A stretch of DNA of 64,000 bases from Planctomycetota bacterium (GTDB lineage: Bacteria; Planctomycetota; UBA1135; UBA2386), in NCBI GenBank assembly GCA_020638695.1, contig JACKIB010000006.1, positions 1-64,000 of the forward strand, written 5' to 3'. Numbering within the stretch: the stretch's first letter is position 1; each line of letters opens with the position of its first letter. Positions 43,041-51,324 of the stretch are shown piece by piece. The translations under genes were made by a program, and so were the position numbers. Below the pieces are notes generated by a model that searched no databases, was not told the origin of the DNA, and saw only the letters and a program-made list of their open reading frames with translations.

Positions 43041-44279
43041 ATGCGCACGGTCCCCGTGATGACCCTCCTCGCTGCCGCGATCTGCGGCGCCTCTGCCTTC
43101 GCCCAACAACCCACCCTCCGCGAGGCGGTCGAGTCTTACCTCGCCACGACCGAGGACGCGGTCGCCGCCGCGGCCCTGCCCTCGCTCCTGCAGCGCGCTG
43201 ACGCGACGGCGCCGGCGTTGCTCGAGGTCCTCACCAAACCCCCCGCGATGACTCCCGGCGAGGTGCGCTTCTCCGTGCCGCACTTCGGCCAGCAGCTGGT
43301 GGCGACGATGCGCATCCCCGAGGGACACAAGCCGGACGCCAAGCCGCTCCCGGTGCTGTTCGACGTGTCGCGCGGCACGACCTCCCTGTGGCTGAAGCTC
43401 GACGGGATCATCCTGGTCTACGTCGCCGGGTTCACTCCGCCGCAGTTCTCCGACGAGGGGCGCGATGCCTTCCTCAAGGTCGCGCGCACCGCCGCGTTCC
43501 TGGGCAATGGCGATCGGCTGTGGCTGTCCGGCTACTCCTGGGCGGCGCACGCCTCGTACGACACCGCGCTGCACCGTCCGGGGTTCCTGCGCGGGCTCGC
43601 GCCGACCGGAGGCGGCCCGCGCCGGGTGCACTTCCGACTGCTGCGCAATCTCGCGTCGACCCGCGTCCTCGCCTACTGCGGTGAGCAAGACGATCGAGAA
43701 CTGGTGTGGAACCTGCGCGAACTGGAGCTTCTGCGCAAGGGGAACGGGCTCGACTACACCCTGCACCTCGACCCGACGCAGGCCCACAACGCGCCGGTCG
43801 CCGGATACACGGACGTCCCCGCGGCGATTCGCGCCGCTGAACGCGGTGCTCGGCCGACCCGCGGAGTGCTCTACGCCGACGGGCCCGAGGTCGAGTCCCC
43901 GCTGCTCCGTTGCGTCCGGGTCGAAGCCAAGCGGGTCGCGGTTCCGCGGCAGATCCCGGTGCTCGCCAGTGACTCCTTGGATCAGCAGCGGCGCAAGACC
44001 ATCCGGGCCATGCAGAAGGCCGTGGCGACCGTCGGCTGGAAGATCGAGCGGCAAGGCACCTCGACCAAGGTGACGGTCGAGCCCCGCGGCGTGCCGCTCC
44101 TGCACGTGCTGCTGCGGCGCAGCGACGTGTCGTTGCCGGGCACGTTGGAGGTCAAGCGGGGCTCGACGCGGGTGTTCCGCGGCGCGGTGGCGATCGACCG
44201 CGCGGTGCTGCTCCGCGAGGCGCGGCGCACCCGCGAGCGACGCGACCCAGTGATCCAAATGGTCGAGGTCCGCAGCTGA
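43041..44279 (+). CDS. Secreted alpha/beta-hydrolase-like protein
   Basis: Protein of 412 residues with a signal peptide (TLLAAAICGASAFAQ). The central region resembles esterase/depolymerase folds: PLPVLFDVSRG, then LWLSGYSWAAHAS, where Ser in GYSWA could be the nucleophile. It continues with VLAYCGEQDDRELVWNL (possible acid) and DPTQAHNAP (possible His). The last 130 residues are a separate strand-rich domain. It probably acts outside the cytoplasm on an ester or peptide. The GxSxA elbow is not the commonest form, so enzymatic activity is a moderate inference. It is divergent from the secreted paralogue and convergent with the amidotransferase gene. Confidence 0.65.
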   Translation: MRTVPVMTLLAAAICGASAFAQQPTLREAVESYLATTEDAVAAAALPSLLQRADATAPALLEVLTKPPAMTPGEVRFSVPHFGQQLVATMRIPEGHKPDAKPLPVLFDVSRGTTSLWLKLDGIILVYVAGFTPPQFSDEGRDAFLKVARTAAFLGNGDRLWLSGYSWAAHASYDTALHRPGFLRGLAPTGGGPRRVHFRLLRNLASTRVLAYCGEQDDRELVWNLRELELLRKGNGLDYTLHLDPTQAHNAPVAGYTDVPAAIRAAERGARPTRGVLYADGPEVESPLLRCVRVEAKRVAVPRQIPVLASDSLDQQRRKTIRAMQKAVATVGWKIERQGTSTKVTVEPRGVPLLHVLLRRSDVSLPGTLEVKRGSTRVFRGAVAIDRAVLLREARRTRERRDPVIQMVEVRS

Positions 44280-44297
44280 TCGAGCGGGCGGCCGCGA

Positions 44298-45170
44298 TCA
44301 GCCGTCGTGCGAGGGCAGGTCGATGCGTTGCGTATGTGCGGTGCGGTCCGCATGAACCAGCACCATGTGACCGGCCCGCACTGGCTCCCATCCGGGGTCC
44401 TCGCTCAGTCGCTCCGAACTGATCAGAACCGACGCGCCTTCGCGATCCGGCTCGACCATCCGGCACAACCCACCTTCACACACGTAGCGGCGGCCGGTGT
44501 TCCAGTACAGGCTCTCCCCGTCGTAGCGGTCGTCGGTGGTGAAGCGTGTGACCACGGCCGCACGACCGTCGGTGACGGCGAGGTTGAGGTAGGACGGCGC
44601 GCCGTCGCCGTGTTGCACGGACAGGGCCAGTGCGCGTGCCATCGCCCGTTTCAGCGCGGAAGCTATCCCGGCGGCGTCGGTTTCGGCCGCGGTGCCGCCC
44701 ACCTCATCGAGAAACAGCGCGAACAGGTGCTCGGAGTCGGTCTGACCCTCGATGGTCGAGAAGGCCGCTTCGCTCAACTGCGCCAGCAGGTGCCGGCGCA
44801 GGCGGTGGAAGCCACCCAGGTCCCCGTTGTGCATGAAAGCCCAGTGGCCGGCGACGAACGGGTGGCAGTTCGCTTCGTTGGCGGCCCGGCCACGCGTCGC
44901 GGCGCGCACGTGGGCGAGGATGCAGGTGCTCTCCACCGCGCGTGCGAGGCTCTGTAGGTTCGCGTTGTTCCACGCCGGTGTGACGGCGCGGAACAGGCCT
45001 GGGGGGCGCACCGGCGGCGTCGGATACCACGCGACGCCGAACCCGTCGCCGTTGAGTGGTTCCTCGCGTTCGCCAGCCTGGAAGCTCTGGTGGATCAGCG
45101 AGTTCTCCGGCTCGGTGACGAGCGAGGAGATCGCCAGTGGACGACCGTGGTAGAGAATGAAGCGGCACAT
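44298..45170 (-). CDS. Class II glutamine amidotransferase (YafJ/EgtC-like)
   Basis: Protein of 290 residues beginning MCRFILYHG, where Cys2 becomes the N-terminal nucleophile after Met removal, as in Ntn-type glutamine amidotransferases. NGDGFGVAWY, LAHVRAATRG, NCHPFVAGHWAFMHNGDL and the EGQTDSEHLF block are all typical. It hydrolyses glutamine or a gamma-glutamyl amide; EgtC in ergothioneine synthesis is one relative, but no other ergothioneine genes are nearby. The start is fixed by the required Cys at position 2. It is convergent with the gene at 43041. Confidence 0.88.
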   Translation of the reverse strand: MCRFILYHGRPLAISSLVTEPENSLIHQSFQAGEREEPLNGDGFGVAWYPTPPVRPPGLFRAVTPAWNNANLQSLARAVESTCILAHVRAATRGRAANEANCHPFVAGHWAFMHNGDLGGFHRLRRHLLAQLSEAAFSTIEGQTDSEHLFALFLDEVGGTAAETDAAGIASALKRAMARALALSVQHGDGAPSYLNLAVTDGRAAVVTRFTTDDRYDGESLYWNTGRRYVCEGGLCRMVEPDREGASVLISSERLSEDPGWEPVRAGHMVLVHADRTAHTQRIDLPSHDG

Positions 45171-45362
45171 GGGTGCGTTCGGGCTCCGGCATTGTCGCGC
45201 CGGCCGCAGCGTGGCGAGCGACCAAAACTGCCGCATCGGCGGATCGCTTCGCCCGGACGATTCATGACCGAGCTGCCGCGATCGCGCAACGTCGCTGCTC
45301 GCTCGTCGAACGTCAGAGCCTGCTCCTCGACGGGGGAGCACCCGGCCTCCGGGCAGAAACCC

Positions 45363-45406
45363 GCCGTCCTCCTTGCCAGCAACCACCTTGCACGATCTCG
45401 CGACGG
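45363..45406. repeat. Dispersed short repeat, copy A
   Basis: A 44-base segment (CCTCCTTGCCAGCAACCACC at its core) matches 50137-50180 at 35 of 44 positions without gaps, and 8 of the 9 differences are transitions. It lies between the LysR gene stop and the amidotransferase start. The rest of this gap (45171-45424) shows no gene. It could be a worn mobile repeat or part of a structured RNA. Confidence 0.45.
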
Positions 45407-45424
45407 TGCTCATGAATAGCCGGG

Positions 45425-46306
45425 CTACCGCGGCGCGCACCCGAGTGCCAAGTCCAACAGGGGATTCTCCGGGGCGTCCTTGCGCCACGCGGCGACCACC
45501 GGGAACTCGATCCGCGGGGCGGTGATCGGCCGCGCCACCAACCCGCGGCCCCGCGGCCCGGTCTGCGACAGCGAGGGCACCAACGAGAACCCGAGGCCGG
45601 ACTCGACGAACCCGAGGATCGACTCGGTCGAACTGGTGGTGATGGTCCGCGCCGGTTGGACACCGTGCAGGTGCAGGGCGCGCAACTGCAACTCGTGCGG
45701 AATCGAGCCCTCGAGGTAGGCGACGAACGGTTCGCCGGCGAGGTCGGCCAGGGTCACCCGGCTGCGTCCAGCCAGTCGGTGGTCGCGGGGCAACACCAAG
45801 AACGGGTGCAGCGAAGCGATGCGCTGCGTGGCGATGTCGTCTGCGCCGTGCTCGTCGGCCAGGTGTGCGATCAGCAGGTCGGTGGCGCCGCTGCGCAGGG
45901 TCTCCAGGTCGACTTCGAGTAGTTCGCGCAGCTCGATGTGGGCGTCCGGACGCTTGCGCTGGATGCGCTTGAGCCAGGCCGGCAGCAGTTGGCGCAGCAG
46001 CAGCGGCTCGGCGTGGATGCAGAGTCGGCCGCTGTAGGTGCCCGAGGTCAGACTGCGGATCACCCCCGGAAGGCCTTCGAAGAACGGCGCGACGAACCGA
46101 AACAGGTGCGCACCCGCGGGGGTGAGCTCCATCCGGTCCTTGCCGAGCCGCTCCAGCAGCGCGGTGCCGAGTTCGCTTTCCAGCTTCTTCACCTGCTGGT
46201 GGACCGCTGGCTGGGTGATGCCATAGGGAAAAGCCCGTGCCGCCCGCGCATAGCCGCCGGTGCGGGCGACCCAGTAGAAGCCCTCGAGCCGAGTCAACTG
46301 GATCAT
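45425..46306 (-). CDS. LysR-type transcriptional regulator
   Basis: Regulator of 293 residues. The N-terminal winged helix-turn-helix spans about 1-60 (YARAARAFPYGITQPAVHQQVKKLE), followed by a linker helix and a periplasmic-binding-like effector domain from about 90 (SGRLCIHAEPLLL). It binds DNA as a tetramer and usually controls the divergent gene and itself. Here the divergent neighbour is the LplT-PlsC-Aas fusion at 46439, and a palindrome with the T-N11-A pattern lies just upstream. The ligand is unknown. The ATG at 46306 gives the standard LysR N-terminus. Confidence 0.92.
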   Translation of the reverse strand: MIQLTRLEGFYWVARTGGYARAARAFPYGITQPAVHQQVKKLESELGTALLERLGKDRMELTPAGAHLFRFVAPFFEGLPGVIRSLTSGTYSGRLCIHAEPLLLRQLLPAWLKRIQRKRPDAHIELRELLEVDLETLRSGATDLLIAHLADEHGADDIATQRIASLHPFLVLPRDHRLAGRSRVTLADLAGEPFVAYLEGSIPHELQLRALHLHGVQPARTITTSSTESILGFVESGLGFSLVPSLSQTGPRGRGLVARPITAPRIEFPVVAAWRKDAPENPLLDLALGCAPR

Positions 46307-46322
46307 GCGCGGGGCCGGATTC

Positions 46323-46347
46323 GATCGATAAGCATCACTTATCGATC
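46323..46347. promoter_or_regulatory. Palindromic operator candidate for the LysR regulator
   Basis: A perfect 10-base inverted repeat, GATCGATAAG-CATCA-CTTATCGATC, lies 17 bases upstream of the LysR start and about 90 bases upstream of the divergent fusion gene. Its ATAAG-N5-CTTAT core fits the T-N11-A box bound by LysR regulators. Its AT content is far above the surroundings, which is expected for a promoter/operator. Confidence 0.75.
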
Positions 46348-46438
46348 CTAGCTCGGCAATTACCATCCGGACAAGCGCCGCGCAGCCGAAACTGCTCTGT
46401 CCCGCCACTGCGGGCCGCTACAACTCGCGACCACGGCC

Positions 46439-49400
46439 ATGACCGAGCACGCTTCCGCCACCGACCGCCGCCACCCGCTGGGTGGGCTCCTGACTGCACA
46501 GTTCTTCGGCGCGTTCAACGACAACGCGATGAAGCTGATGGTCGCGCTGCTCGCCGGCACGGCGGCCGCCGCGGCGGTGGAGGGAACCGCCGCCAAGGAG
46601 AGCGCGCAGCAGACCCAGACCACGATCGCGTTCGTGGTGTTCACCCTGCCGCTGATGCTGTTCTCGCTGCCGTCGGCGCTGCTCGCCGACCGCTTCAGCA
46701 AGCGCACCATCGTGCTGTGGATGAAGGCGCTCGAGATCGTACTGATGGCCGCCGGCACCGCCGTGCTATGGGTGCAGCCGCAAGGTGGGGCGGCGCTGAT
46801 GGCTCTGCTGGCAGCCATGGGGCTGCAGAGTGCGATCTTCAGCCCGGCGAAGTACGGCATCATGCCCGAGCTGTGCGACGAAGCGACCATCTCGAAGGGC
46901 AACGGCCTGCTGGAGATGTGGACCTTCCTGGCGATCATCGCCGGGTCGGCCAGCGGCGGTGCGCTGCTGCGCGCCACCCACGGCCGCGAATACCTGGCGA
47001 TGGGTGTGCTGGTGGTGCTCGCGGTGGTGGGATTGGTGGCGGCGTTCGCCGTGCCGCGGGTACGTCCGGCGGCCAGCGACACCGCCGTTACAGCGCAGCT
47101 CGCCGGCGCGTGGGCGGCGATTCGCGGCGGGCGGACGCTGCGGCTGGTGATCCTCGGCCAGACGGTGTTCTGGACGCTGGTGAGCCTGCTCGGCCAGGAC
47201 GTGCTCACCTACGCGCGGGTTCGCCTTGGGCTCGACGAGCAGTCGTCGGGGCTGACCTTCGCGGCGTTCGGGCTGGGCATCGGGGTTGGGAGCGTGTGGG
47301 CCGGGCGGATCTCCAACCACCGGATCGAGCCCGGGCTGATCCCGTTCGGGGCGATCGGAATCGCGGTCGGCACCACGGTGCTCGGCGCGGTGACCCCGGG
47401 GTTCGCCGGGACGATGTTGCTGATGGTCCTGCTGGGGGTGGCCAGCGGGTTGGTGGTCGTGCCGCTCGAGGCGCTGCTGCAGTGGCACGCGCCGCGGGAC
47501 AAGGTCGGGGCGGTGATCGCGATCGCCAACGTGCCGGTGTTCTTCGGCGTGATGATCGGTTCGCTGGCGGTCTACTTCCTGGCGATCGTCGGTGGCTATT
47601 CGTCGGCCGCCATCCTGACCATCGCCGGGTTGTTGACCATCGCCGCGACGGTGTGGGCGATTTGGTTGTTGCCCCAAGCGTTGGCGCGGATGGCGGTGCT
47701 GCTGCTCACCCAGACCCTGTACCGCCTGCGGGTCGTCGGTGCCGAGCACCTGCCGGCGCGAGGTGGCGCGCTGCTGGTCGCCAACCACGTGTCGCTGGTC
47801 GACTGGTTGTTCTTGGTCTCGAGTTGCGAGCGGCCGATCCGCTTCCTGGTCGATTCGGGCTACTACCACAAGGCGCTGTTGCGGCCGGTGATGAAGGCGA
47901 TCGGTGCGATTCCGATCTCCGCCGGCAGCCCGCGCGAGTTGATGCGCGCGATGAAGTCGGCCGGGCAGTACCTGCATCAGGGCGAAGTCGTGTGCATCTT
48001 CGCCGAGGGCGAGATCACTCGCACCGGACGGATGTTGCCGTTCCGTCGCGGCCTGACGCGCATCTTGAAGGGCAACGACGTCCCGGTCATTCCGGTGCAC
48101 CTCGATCAGGTGTGGGGCAGCCCGTTCAGCAGCAAGGGTGGCGGATTCCTGCGCAGCTGGAACGGTCCGCTGCCGCGCCCGATCACCCTGTCGTTCGGCG
48201 CACCGCTGCCGGCGAGCGCCCCGGTCGCCGAGATCCGCGCGCAGGTTAAGTTGCTCGAAGAGGCGGCGTGGCGGTTGCGGCAGGAACGGCGGCCACCGCT
48301 GCACCACACATTGGTGCGCGTGTGTCGGCGTCGACCGTTCCGCATGGCGATCGCCGACAGCGGTGGCAAACGGATCCGCTGCGGTCAGGTGGTAGCCGGC
48401 GCGCTGTTGCTGGCCCGCCGCCTGCGCACCGCGTGGCAGGGCCAGGAGCGGGTCGGCATCCTGCTGCCGCCGACCGTCGGGTGCGCACTGACCAACGTCG
48501 CCGCGGCGTTGTCCGGCCGGGTGAGCGTCAACCTCAACTACACCGTCGGGGTCGCGGCGATGCGCTCCGCGGTGCAGCAGGCGGAGCTGCGCACCGTGGT
48601 GACTTCGAAGGTGTTCTTGGAGCGCGCCGGGATCACGCTGCCGGAGGAGCTGACCGTAGTGTTGCTCGAGGATGTGCTGGGTGGCGTCGGGGTGGGTGAG
48701 CGAGTCGCGGCATGGTTGCGCGCGATGCTCTTGCCGGTGCGCATGCTGGAGCGCGCAGCGTTCGCCATTCGAGCCCCGCAGGTCACCGATCCGGTGACGG
48801 TGATCTTCAGCAGCGGGAGCACCGGCGAGCCGAAGGGCGTCGTGCTGTCGCACGCCAACATCGACGCGAACTCCGAGGCCGCAGCGCAGGTGCTCGGGGT
48901 CGGACCCCGCGACCGATTGCTCGGCGTGCTGCCGCAGTTCCACTCGTTCGGCTACATGGCGCTGTGGTTCGCGCTCGACCACGGACTGTCGGTCGTCTGC
49001 CACACCAACCCGGTCGACGCGGCGACCATCGGCACGCTGGTGGAGAAGGAGCGGATCACCGTGTTGATCGCCACACCGACGTTCCTGCAGGTGTACCTGC
49101 GCCGCTGCACACCCGGCCAGTTCGGCTCGCTGCGGTTGGTGATCACCGGCGCCGAGCGGCTGCCGCCGGCCACCGCGGATGCGTTCGAAGATCGATTCGG
49201 GATCCGGCCGCTGCAGGGCTACGGCACCTCGGAGTGCGCGCCGGTGATCGCCGTGGGCACCGCGCCGTTCCGCGCCCCCGGGATGTTCCAGGCCGGGTCG
49301 AAGCGCGACGCGATCGGTCAGGCGTTGCCAGGCGTCGCGCTGCGGGTCGTCGACCCGGAGACTTTCGCGCCGCGTGCTCCGGGAGAGCCGGGGTTGCTGC

Positions 49401-49885
49401 TGGTGCGCGGACCCAACGTGATGCTCGGCTACCTCGGCCGCGAGGACGCGACCGCGGCGGCGATGCGCGATGGTTGGTATGTCACCGGCGACATCGCCTC
49501 GGTGGACGAGGACGGCTACCTGCGGATCACCGACCGCATGGCGCGCTTCTCGAAGATCGGCGGCGAGATGGTGCCGCACGGCAAGGTCGAGGAAGCGCTG
49601 CACCGCGCCGCCGGGGTCGAGGACCGCCAGGTGTTCGCCGTCACCGGTTTACCCGATCCACGCAAGGGCGAGCGGCTGGCGGTGTTGCACACCCACGACG
49701 TGTCAGCGTTGCCCGGTGTGCTCGCGGGGCTCGGGGAGCAGGGGCTGCCGAACCTGTTCGTGCCGCGGTTGGAGCAGTTCGTGGCGGTGGAGGCGATTCC
49801 GGTGCTCGGCACCGGGAAGGTCGACCTGATGGCGGTGCGCCGGCTGGCCCGCGAGGCGTTGGCGACGGCTGCCGAGGACGGATAG
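46439..49885 (+). CDS. LplT-PlsC-Aas fusion: lysophospholipid transporter/acyltransferase/acyl-ACP ligase
   Basis: Protein of 1148 residues combining three activities. Residues about 10-410 form a 12-helix MFS transporter like LplT (AQFFGAFNDNAMKL). About 420-620 is a PlsC-type acyltransferase, with NHVSLVD giving the H-x4-D motif and FAEGEITRTG the substrate-binding motif. About 640-1148 is an AMP-binding ligase with P-loop FSSGSTGEPKG near 791. In E. coli LplT flips lysophosphatidylethanolamine inward and Aas re-acylates it with acyl-ACP; here both are one polypeptide. It should recycle lysophospholipids at the inner membrane. It is controlled, probably, by the divergent LysR protein. A 945-codon antisense frame across it is a shadow. 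Confidence 0.92.
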   Translation: MTEHASATDRRHPLGGLLTAQFFGAFNDNAMKLMVALLAGTAAAAAVEGTAAKESAQQTQTTIAFVVFTLPLMLFSLPSALLADRFSKRTIVLWMKALEIVLMAAGTAVLWVQPQGGAALMALLAAMGLQSAIFSPAKYGIMPELCDEATISKGNGLLEMWTFLAIIAGSASGGALLRATHGREYLAMGVLVVLAVVGLVAAFAVPRVRPAASDTAVTAQLAGAWAAIRGGRTLRLVILGQTVFWTLVSLLGQDVLTYARVRLGLDEQSSGLTFAAFGLGIGVGSVWAGRISNHRIEPGLIPFGAIGIAVGTTVLGAVTPGFAGTMLLMVLLGVASGLVVVPLEALLQWHAPRDKVGAVIAIANVPVFFGVMIGSLAVYFLAIVGGYSSAAILTIAGLLTIAATVWAIWLLPQALARMAVLLLTQTLYRLRVVGAEHLPARGGALLVANHVSLVDWLFLVSSCERPIRFLVDSGYYHKALLRPVMKAIGAIPISAGSPRELMRAMKSAGQYLHQGEVVCIFAEGEITRTGRMLPFRRGLTRILKGNDVPVIPVHLDQVWGSPFSSKGGGFLRSWNGPLPRPITLSFGAPLPASAPVAEIRAQVKLLEEAAWRLRQERRPPLHHTLVRVCRRRPFRMAIADSGGKRIRCGQVVAGALLLARRLRTAWQGQERVGILLPPTVGCALTNVAAALSGRVSVNLNYTVGVAAMRSAVQQAELRTVVTSKVFLERAGITLPEELTVVLLEDVLGGVGVGERVAAWLRAMLLPVRMLERAAFAIRAPQVTDPVTVIFSSGSTGEPKGVVLSHANIDANSEAAAQVLGVGPRDRLLGVLPQFHSFGYMALWFALDHGLSVVCHTNPVDAATIGTLVEKERITVLIATPTFLQVYLRRCTPGQFGSLRLVITGAERLPPATADAFEDRFGIRPLQGYGTSECAPVIAVGTAPFRAPGMFQAGSKRDAIGQALPGVALRVVDPETFAPRAPGEPGLLLVRGPNVMLGYLGREDATAAAMRDGWYVTGDIASVDEDGYLRITDRMARFSKIGGEMVPHGKVEEALHRAAGVEDRQVFAVTGLPDPRKGERLAVLHTHDVSALPGVLAGLGEQGLPNLFVPRLEQFVAVEAIPVLGTGKVDLMAVRRLAREALATAAEDG

Positions 49886-50296
49886 CTCCGACCTCGCGCG
49901 AACACTGGGTGGCCCCGGGGACATTGGTGAGTAGCGTCGCGAGATCGGGCACGGCGGCAGCTTCTGCCTGAGGCGGGGTGCCCCGTCGAAGCGGGTTCTG
50001 ATGCGCGACGAAGCCGGCAGCGACGTTCCCAGGTCCCGGCAGCTCCATCACGAGTAGCCCGAACTCCGGGAGCGTGACGCCGTGCCGCGGTCGGTAGGCG
50101 ACGAACTTCGAACGCACCCCGCGTTCGGCTCAAAGCGTCGTTCTCCTTGTCAGCAAACACCTTGTACGGTTTCGCAATGGATCGCAGGCGCCGCGCGGGT
50201 GGACATTCTTGGGACAATCGGGCAGGATCGCAGCGCCAGCCGGGGCCGAGTTCTTGGCTGCGCCTACCTCTCTCTGTTTGTCCCCCAATCCAATCC
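49886..50296. other. Intergenic region with repeat copy B
   Basis: This 411-base gap separates the LplT-PlsC-Aas fusion from the secreted gene at 50297. Apart from the 44-base repeat listed separately, I see no gene with a credible start, ribosome site and composition. The segment CGGCAGCTCCATCACGAG near 50036 resembles CGGCAGCTCGGTCACGAA at 38511 and, on the minus strand, 45263-45280. The promoter of the secreted gene should lie in the last 100 bases. Confidence 0.4.
50137..50180. repeat. Dispersed short repeat, copy B
   Basis: This 44-base segment (TTCTCCTTGTCAGCAAACAC in its core) pairs with copy A at 45363-45406 at 35 of 44 positions. It ends 116 bases upstream of the secreted gene at 50297. 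On the minus strand both copies can be read as similar short peptides (YKVFADKEN and CKVVAGKED), but there is no surrounding reading frame of quality. Confidence 0.45.
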
Positions 50297-51268
50297 ATGC
50301 GCACATTCTCTGTGTTGGCTGCCGTCATCTTCGCGGCGGCGGTCTCCGCCCAGCAACCGGCAACCTACGAGATCTACGGGCACGGCTGCGCCGGCACCGG
50401 CGTCGATCCGGTCGTCTGCGGCTCGCTCAACGACAAGACCTCCACGTTCACCCCGATCGGCAACAACACCGCACTGCCGAACGAGTACTGCTACCACCAC
50501 AAGGCCGCGTCGGCGATCACCGTGGTCGGTATCCGCCTGTGGTCGCGGACTCTGTCGACCAACCCGAGCGAGCTGATCGGCATCGGCTTCTACCGGGCGG
50601 TCTCCGGTGCACCGAGCACGACGCCGGAAGTAATCGGCACCATGCTGGTCACCAACACCGACGACTTCCACACCGGCTACTTCTCCACCCCGGTCACCGT
50701 GGCGGCGAACGAGGAGTTCTGGGTGTCGCAGTTCGACAGCAACGTGGTGCGCGCCGCCGGCACGTCGAACGGCGTGGTGGCTACCGGCACGACCTACTGG
50801 CGGCGTCCGGCCAACAGCACCTCGGCGTGGAGCGCGACCGGTATCGTCTCCAACCCGTCGTACCACATCCTGTGCATGGGTAGCGGCACCAGCGGCACCG
50901 GCATCCCGAATCTGATGCACACCGGTCTGCCGAAGCTCGGCGCGACGTTCTCGGTCGACATCCACCACGCACCGATGAGCGTGGCCACTCTGCTGCTGGG
51001 TGTCAGCGACACCACTTCGTGGGGTGTCCCGCTGCCGCTCGACCTCGGCCTGTTCGGCGCCCCGGGTTGCAAGGTGTTCGCGTCGGCCGAGTTCATGGTG
51101 CCCGCCGGCGTGCCGATCAACGGCTCGGCGTCGGTCAAGCTGACCGTGCCCAACAGCCCCACTCTGAGTGGCTTCAAGTTCTACAACCAGTTCTGGATCG
51201 TGGAGCCCTCGGTCAACGCCATGGGGCTGACCACCACCAACGCCGGCGTCGGCACGATCGGCACCTGA
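50297..51268 (+). CDS. Secreted GxGC-family protein
   Basis: Protein of 323 residues with a signal peptide (VLAAVIFAAAVSAQ). GHGCAGTGVDP comes early, followed by a beta-rich domain containing FWVSQFDSN and TYWRRPANS. The C-terminal module begins near 200 with GIPNLMHTGLPKLGATFSV and continues through LLLGVSDTTSWGVPLPLDLG, FGAPGCKVFAS and VPNSPTLSGFKFY. The module is the one found in the proteins at 1658, 24158, 40324 and 41747. Secretion is likely; function is unknown. The start is the ATG directly before the signal peptide. Confidence 0.75.
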   Translation: MRTFSVLAAVIFAAAVSAQQPATYEIYGHGCAGTGVDPVVCGSLNDKTSTFTPIGNNTALPNEYCYHHKAASAITVVGIRLWSRTLSTNPSELIGIGFYRAVSGAPSTTPEVIGTMLVTNTDDFHTGYFSTPVTVAANEEFWVSQFDSNVVRAAGTSNGVVATGTTYWRRPANSTSAWSATGIVSNPSYHILCMGSGTSGTGIPNLMHTGLPKLGATFSVDIHHAPMSVATLLLGVSDTTSWGVPLPLDLGLFGAPGCKVFASAEFMVPAGVPINGSASVKLTVPNSPTLSGFKFYNQFWIVEPSVNAMGLTTTNAGVGTIGT

Positions 51269-51324
51269 TCGCCACGCCGTCGGCGCACGAACCCGGCCGC
51301 GACCGGTCCTCGGTTGTGGCCGGG

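Noticed and set aside
46766..49603. A 945-codon antisense frame across the LplT-PlsC-Aas fusion
   Set aside because: The sense strand encodes clear MFS, PlsC and AMP-ligase motifs; the antisense product is His/Arg/Gln-rich low-complexity shadow typical of high-GC DNA.
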